Positions 6,002 to 9,981 of a stretch of DNA of 9,981 nt are shown here, in pieces. The translations under genes were made by a program, and so were the position numbers. Numbering within the stretch: position 1 is the first letter of the stretch; each line of letters opens with the position of its first letter. The notes below the pieces were generated by a model. The model made no database searches and was not told the origin of the DNA. It worked only from the letters and a program-made list of their open reading frames with translations. This DNA comes from Dialister sp. (lineage in GTDB: Bacteria > Bacillota > Negativicutes > Veillonellales > Dialisteraceae): assembly GCA_022722495.1 (NCBI GenBank), contig JAIJLI010000049.1:1-9981 (forward strand), written 5' to 3'.

Positions 6002-7366
6002 TTACTTAATTAAACGGATCTTGCCTGTCAGGAGTTGCTGCATCATGCCTTGCTTAATCTCCTTGTATTTATCTCGCTTTTCTTCGAGTGCGGCGATTTC
6101 AGAATCGCAATCGGAAAGGATGTTGGCGATGGCGGTTTGCTCTGACATTGACGGCATTGGAATTCTAAAATTCCTAATAGCCTCAACAGTTATGTTGTGT
6201 TGTGCACCTGCTTTTTCATTCATGAAGATTTCATTTTGCCCTTTACTTGATTGCAAATAAAGCATCACCCAAGGAATATATTCCTTCTTCCAGAATTTAG
6301 CTACACATATAGCACCTCCAATAAAAGCTAATTTGCTAGACAAATAATATCCAACATTTCCAATTCTACCCGAAATAGAAACTAGAAGAGAAGGTTCATC
6401 CAACAAGATTTGAGGAAAATGCATCGCAACATCTTTCGGGATATAGAAATCTGTATTAAAATTAATCTTATATCCTTCAAAATCCTTATTTTGAATAAAT
6501 GGGAGCACTCCTAATCCTCGACTCGTTCGTAAAGAGGGCTTTATTGTTGCACTATAATCAAAACCAGTTTGTTTGGTTATGATTCTGCATAAATCGCCCA
6601 GTTTAACGACATCCCAATCACCAGGATATTCCATTTTTTCATTTTTCACAAGAGCTAATCCCTTATATCCAGGCAATCTTTTCTTACCAGTAAGAAGTTG
6701 CTGCATAAGTCCCTGCTTGATTGCCTTCTTCTTCTCTATCTTTTTGGTTAAGGCAGAGATAAGAGAATCGACATCAGAGAGGGCTGTAGCAATGGCAGTC
6801 TGCTCGTTCTTTAAAGGAACAAGAACCCTAGTTCCCAAGATTTCATTCTTAGATACAGAGCTTACTTTTGTACCATGAATCAATGGCAGCAACTGATTGT
6901 GATACAAACTATGGCTCATAAAATAACCAAGAAAACCCTTTTCGAATAGCCCCTCGTTTGGATGCAACCAAAATGTATGTAATCCTGACACTATTTTCTT
7001 GTGATTCACATTTATAACCTCAGAACACTTACCTACAGTATTATCTTCTGCGGTGTCTGCCATAATGATATCACCTTCTGTAACAATCCTTCTATTTACC
7101 CATTTATCTGTAATGGTCTTATTTATAAAAGGAATTTCGGTGTTCCCTGCATCAAGCAAAGCACCATACTTAATCAAGACATCGCCATAATGTATATCAT
7201 GATACTCACCAGCTTGGGTATTTAAATAATCTCTAGACAGAGAATTATTAGGAATGACAGAAAAAGTTTCATTAATTTCTTTCACCTCCCAGTTCTCAGG
7301 TATCACCCCGACTTCCGTCATTTTATAACCACTTTTCATTTCAACCATACTCAATCCTCCATTCAT
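6002..7366 (-). CDS. hsdS: Type I restriction-modification specificity subunit S (HsdS)
   Basis: HsdS selects the DNA site for both methylation and cleavage. The 454-aa protein has two target recognition domains (about residues 14-187 and 247-408), each beginning with a Trp-containing segment (PENWEV at 23-28, YPGDWDV at 247-253). Each is followed by a conserved helical spacer: EQTAIA through QQLLTGKKRL at 188-231 and EQTAIA through QQLLTGKIRL at 409-452. The spacers match at 31 of 44 positions, the usual pseudo-twofold design that gives a bipartite site. The ATG shares one base with the hsdM stop (TAATG), supporting this start and coupled translation; later Met codons at 7 and 10 are possible. 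The recognition domains look more AT-rich than the spacers, as is common where these domains are exchanged horizontally. The target sequence cannot be read from this. Confidence 0.95.
   Translation of the reverse strand: MNGGLSMVEMKSGYKMTEVGVIPENWEVKEINETFSVIPNNSLSRDYLNTQAGEYHDIHYGDVLIKYGALLDAGNTEIPFINKTITDKWVNRRIVTEGDIIMADTAEDNTVGKCSEVINVNHKKIVSGLHTFWLHPNEGLFEKGFLGYFMSHSLYHNQLLPLIHGTKVSSVSKNEILGTRVLVPLKNEQTAIATALSDVDSLISALTKKIEKKKAIKQGLMQQLLTGKKRLPGYKGLALVKNEKMEYPGDWDVVKLGDLCRIITKQTGFDYSATIKPSLRTSRGLGVLPFIQNKDFEGYKINFNTDFYIPKDVAMHFPQILLDEPSLLVSISGRIGNVGYYLSSKLAFIGGAICVAKFWKKEYIPWVMLYLQSSKGQNEIFMNEKAGAQHNITVEAIRNFRIPMPSMSEQTAIANILSDCDSEIAALEEKRDKYKEIKQGMMQQLLTGKIRLIK
6011..6142 (-). repeat. 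hsdS spacer repeat, copy 2
   Basis: This segment codes for the distal conserved helix of HsdS (residues 409-452). It is a diverged direct repeat of 6674-6805, with the best nucleotide match over the codons for MQQLLTGK and QTAIA. The two copies flank the second target recognition domain and are in the same orientation. Confidence 0.8.
6674..6805 (-). repeat. hsdS spacer repeat, copy 1
   Basis: This segment codes for the central conserved helix of HsdS (residues 188-231), a direct repeat of 6011-6142 at 31 of 44 amino-acid positions. Such paired spacers are known sites where recognition domains are swapped or deleted by homologous recombination. Confidence 0.8.
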
Positions 7367-9834
7367 TAAAGAACAAAACCCATTTGAGCAAGATGAGCAT
7401 TCACCCTGCTTTCATAATCTTCAACTTCCTTATCAATAGAAGGAAGAGTCTGGTCATAGCGTTCAGAAATGGCAGAAAGCTGACTTTTCAGCTGCTCAAT
7501 GCTACGGCTCAACTCAGATTCTATGCGAGTAGAAATAGCATTTACCCACTTCTCCTTCACAAGATTCTTTACTCTCATTTCATTCTGCGCCAACAATTCA
7601 TATTCCTCTTTTACACGAGACAACAATTTGTCATTGGCTTCCTTCAACTTGGCCTTTTCTGCCTTGATGGAATTCTGCCACTCAATCCACTCAATAAGAC
7701 GTGCCTGTTCTTCACCTTTAGTAACTTTGGCACGCTTCTTAACAGAAGCGAAGTTAACCTTCTCCTTCTCGAAATTCTTTGTATCAAATACATCATCATT
7801 CTCTTCAACAAGGCTTGTCACCTCATTTTCCATAAAAGCAATGCTGGCAGACAACTCATCACACGCTTCCAATTCACTCTTACAGAATCTATTGACGATA
7901 TACTCTACAGGCAAGAGGTCACTCTCCAAATCATTCCAGGTTTTCACCACCACAGGAACCATTTTCTTCTCCTTTTTATCCTCTTTCAGCTTAGGACGGA
8001 GGTTAAGCTTCCAGCCATCAGCCATAATCATATAGACATCATCCTGCATGGTTTCTGCCCAATAATTCATCAGCTGCTCGTAGGCATCATATTCATCAAC
8101 CAACAGGTTTCCCTCACCAAACAGATTACGAATACTTTGTCCCATTCTTTCAATAAGAGCCTTCGGCTTTTCGCTGCTTTCTGCCAGGTCGTAAATGGTT
8201 TCCTGCCACTGCTCCATAAAATCAGTTCTACAATGATGCTTCAATGTAGCTTGCTGAGTCTGATAATCCTCATTGTCGTTGATGATACCATCAATCTGCT
8301 CTCTGGATACCGCCCAGGCATAATAACCATTACCCTGTTCTTTTACCAGTTCATCCTTCAAAGTTGGCAATGCCTCCCAATAATCGGAAAGCTGCTCTAT
8401 ATCGTGCTTTGGCAAGCCACCTTTAAGATGGGCTTCGATATTCTGTACTATCTCGGTATCACGAGCCTCAATATAACGAGGGATATTCAAATTGTAATCA
8501 TTCTTCACAATCTCTTCCTGTGGAACAAAACGAGCATAATGAGGTACGTCAACCCATGCTTCCCATGTGTCAACAATACGCTGGATATCCTCTTCACGCA
8601 GGCGGTTCATATTTCCATCCTTTACAAAGCCATCCTTGGCATCAATCATAAAGATTCCCTTACGCTCAGCCGCATCCTGCTTATCAAGAATGATGATACA
8701 GGCGGCTATTCCGGTACCATAGAAAAGGTTTTGTGGCAGTCCGATGAGTCCCTTGATATAACCAGCCTTGACAATGTTCTTGCGGATTTCCCCCTCTGCA
8801 TTGCCACGGAACAAAACACCATGAGGCAAAATGCATGCGCCCTTACCATCAGCAGCCATCGACTTGATGATATGAAGCAAGAAGGCGTAATCGCCATTTT
8901 TCTCAGGTGGTACACCGATAGAAGAAGGAGTACGGGAGCCTTCTTCCATATCCACTACACCATTACCCCAGCGCTCAAACATGTCGTTTTCCTTAGCACT
9001 CTTCAACCATGATTTCTGGCTAAAAGGAGGATTTGCTACCACGTAATTGAAGGTTTGCAAGGCGGTAGGTGAACTGAGGAACTGTGGATTATTAAGGGTA
9101 TCACCCTGCTGAATATCACTGCATTCATAGCCGTGAAGAATCATATTCATCTTAGCCATACCCACATTATTGATGTCTTTCTCCTGACCAAAAAGAGCCG
9201 TATTGTTGGGATGCAAAGACTCGCTCAAAGCTCTCAAAAGTAGTGAGCCTGAGCCACAGGTTGGGTCACAAATCGAGATATTTTCATGTAGATCCTGATG
9301 AATGCCAATCACCTTTGCCATCACACGACTCACCTCTCCTGGAGTATAAAACTGTCCCTTACTCTTACCACTTTCTGACGCAAAGTTCTTCATCAGGTAT
9401 TCATAGGCATCGCCAAGAATATCATCATCACCAGCACGATTGCTTGAAAAATCAAGCGCATTTTTTGTGAAAGCCGTAACAAGTTCAGACAAAGTTTTTA
9501 CTTTGTCCTTACCTTTACCCAGTTTGGTCTCATCATTAAAATCGGCATTATCAATCACGCCACTCAAATCATTTGCCTCCGCAATCTGATGGATGATTTC
9601 ATTCAGTCTTTCACCGATATTACTTTTATAACGAAGCGCAAGAATATCCTCCCAAAAACATCCTTCAGGAATATTGAGAAGATAATCCTTATCAGCCTTT
9701 GCCTTGTCACTGATATATTTTAGGAAGAGTACAACAAGTACATAATCCTTATATTGGCTGGCATCCATGCCGCCACGCAACTGGTTACAGCTCTCCCATA
9801 AAGAGCTGTATAACTCAGATTTCTTAACTGCCAT
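7366..9834 (-). CDS. hsdM: Type I DNA methyltransferase subunit M (HsdM), long form
   Basis: HsdM transfers a methyl group from S-adenosylmethionine to N6 of adenine at the site chosen by HsdS. An HsdM N-terminal helical domain comes first (MAVKKSELYSSLWESCNQLR). The family motif GQFYTP lies at 160-165, the AdoMet-binding motif DPTCGSGS at 190-197, and the catalytic motif IV NPPF at 268-271, all intact. The catalytic core ends near residue 460. The remaining roughly 360 residues are an extension, with a long charged coiled coil at about 685-815, making the protein 822 aa against about 500-530 for classical HsdM. Long forms are known in other bacteria, so this is not a chance fusion. The ATG at 9834 lies 23 nt after the stop of the preceding gene; the stop overlaps the hsdS start. 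Confidence 0.96.
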   Translation of the reverse strand: MAVKKSELYSSLWESCNQLRGGMDASQYKDYVLVVLFLKYISDKAKADKDYLLNIPEGCFWEDILALRYKSNIGERLNEIIHQIAEANDLSGVIDNADFNDETKLGKGKDKVKTLSELVTAFTKNALDFSSNRAGDDDILGDAYEYLMKNFASESGKSKGQFYTPGEVSRVMAKVIGIHQDLHENISICDPTCGSGSLLLRALSESLHPNNTALFGQEKDINNVGMAKMNMILHGYECSDIQQGDTLNNPQFLSSPTALQTFNYVVANPPFSQKSWLKSAKENDMFERWGNGVVDMEEGSRTPSSIGVPPEKNGDYAFLLHIIKSMAADGKGACILPHGVLFRGNAEGEIRKNIVKAGYIKGLIGLPQNLFYGTGIAACIIILDKQDAAERKGIFMIDAKDGFVKDGNMNRLREEDIQRIVDTWEAWVDVPHYARFVPQEEIVKNDYNLNIPRYIEARDTEIVQNIEAHLKGGLPKHDIEQLSDYWEALPTLKDELVKEQGNGYYAWAVSREQIDGIINDNEDYQTQQATLKHHCRTDFMEQWQETIYDLAESSEKPKALIERMGQSIRNLFGEGNLLVDEYDAYEQLMNYWAETMQDDVYMIMADGWKLNLRPKLKEDKKEKKMVPVVVKTWNDLESDLLPVEYIVNRFCKSELEACDELSASIAFMENEVTSLVEENDDVFDTKNFEKEKVNFASVKKRAKVTKGEEQARLIEWIEWQNSIKAEKAKLKEANDKLLSRVKEEYELLAQNEMRVKNLVKEKWVNAISTRIESELSRSIEQLKSQLSAISERYDQTLPSIDKEVEDYESRVNAHLAQMGFVL

Positions 9835-9857
9835 TTATATAAAATTTTACTGATTAA

Positions 9858-9981
9858 TTAATGATTAAAATGGAGCATAACCTCCCCATCAGGCATTTCT
9901 TCAATGCTCTGCACCCATTCGATGCTGCCTGTATCGGGATTTACGTCTATCGAATATTCGCTGCCTTCCTTTTGACCATCA
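9858..9981 (-). CDS. 3' end of a small acidic gene upstream of hsdM (partial)
   Basis: Forty codons and a TAA stop (9860-9858) read on the minus strand from the window edge; the start lies outside. The peptide contains GSEYSIDVNPDTGSIEW, then VQSIEEMPDGEVMLHFNH, and is acidic with alternating hydrophobic residues, suggesting beta strands joined by a DxxTG turn. I do not recognise the family. It ends 23 nt before the hsdM ATG on the same strand, so it probably belongs to the same operon or immediately precedes its promoter region, and could be an accessory or regulatory gene of the restriction system. Confidence 0.6.
   Translation of the reverse strand, partial: DGQKEGSEYSIDVNPDTGSIEWVQSIEEMPDGEVMLHFNH

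Noticed and set aside
6002..7366. Invertible hsdS shufflon
   Set aside because: The internal repeats are direct, not inverted, and no site-specific recombinase or second hsdS is present in the window.
7384..9012. Long plus-strand open frame (542 codons) opposite hsdM
   Set aside because: It lies wholly antisense to the well-supported hsdM, its translation is rich in Ile, Leu, Phe and His without recognisable domains, and it is explained as a shadow of the codon pattern of hsdM.

Overview
The window looks like part of a chromosome from a Bacteroidota bacterium, most likely of the Bacteroidales (Prevotella-like). The base composition is moderately AT-rich, starts lack clear Shine-Dalgarno sequences, there is one good match to the Bacteroidales -7 box (TAnnTTTG), and the proteins have the character of that order. 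The assignment is an inference; the sequence contains no rRNA or other taxonomic marker.

Right part (about 9981 down to 1783, all minus strand): one compact operon for a Type I restriction-modification system. In transcription order it holds the 3' end of an unrecognised small acidic gene, hsdM (DNA adenine methylase, with a long C-terminal extension), hsdS (two target recognition domains), hsdR (PD-(D/E)xK nuclease plus SF2 translocase), a YgjP/DUF45 zinc metallopeptidase and a 112-residue coiled-coil protein. Junctions are overlapping or very short (23 nt gap, 1 nt overlap, 12 nt gap, 29 nt overlap, 18 nt gap). The operon ends at a strong intrinsic terminator at 1783-1828. No promoter for it lies in the window, so transcription starts further upstream. 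HsdM2S would methylate an asymmetric bipartite site, HsdR would cut unmodified DNA, and the last two genes are likely accessory partners of unknown role.

Left part (about 1725 down to 91): a separate minus-strand set of small unrecognised genes. A putative promoter at 1718-1725 and a perfect inverted repeat precede a 151-residue helical protein. A non-coding stretch of about 190 nt follows, with several compensatory-looking stems that may be a structured RNA. After it come a 52-residue ORF and a 180-residue protein whose start overlaps the stop of the 52-residue ORF. These last two share a YIEN-x-YE motif. Downstream is a 17-bp-arm hairpin with a T-rich tract on the minus strand, probably their terminator, and then the convergent 3' end of a plus-strand gene at the window edge.

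The least explained parts are the structured spacer at 1042-1137, the YIEN-motif gene pair, and the small coiled-coil gene at the end of the restriction operon.
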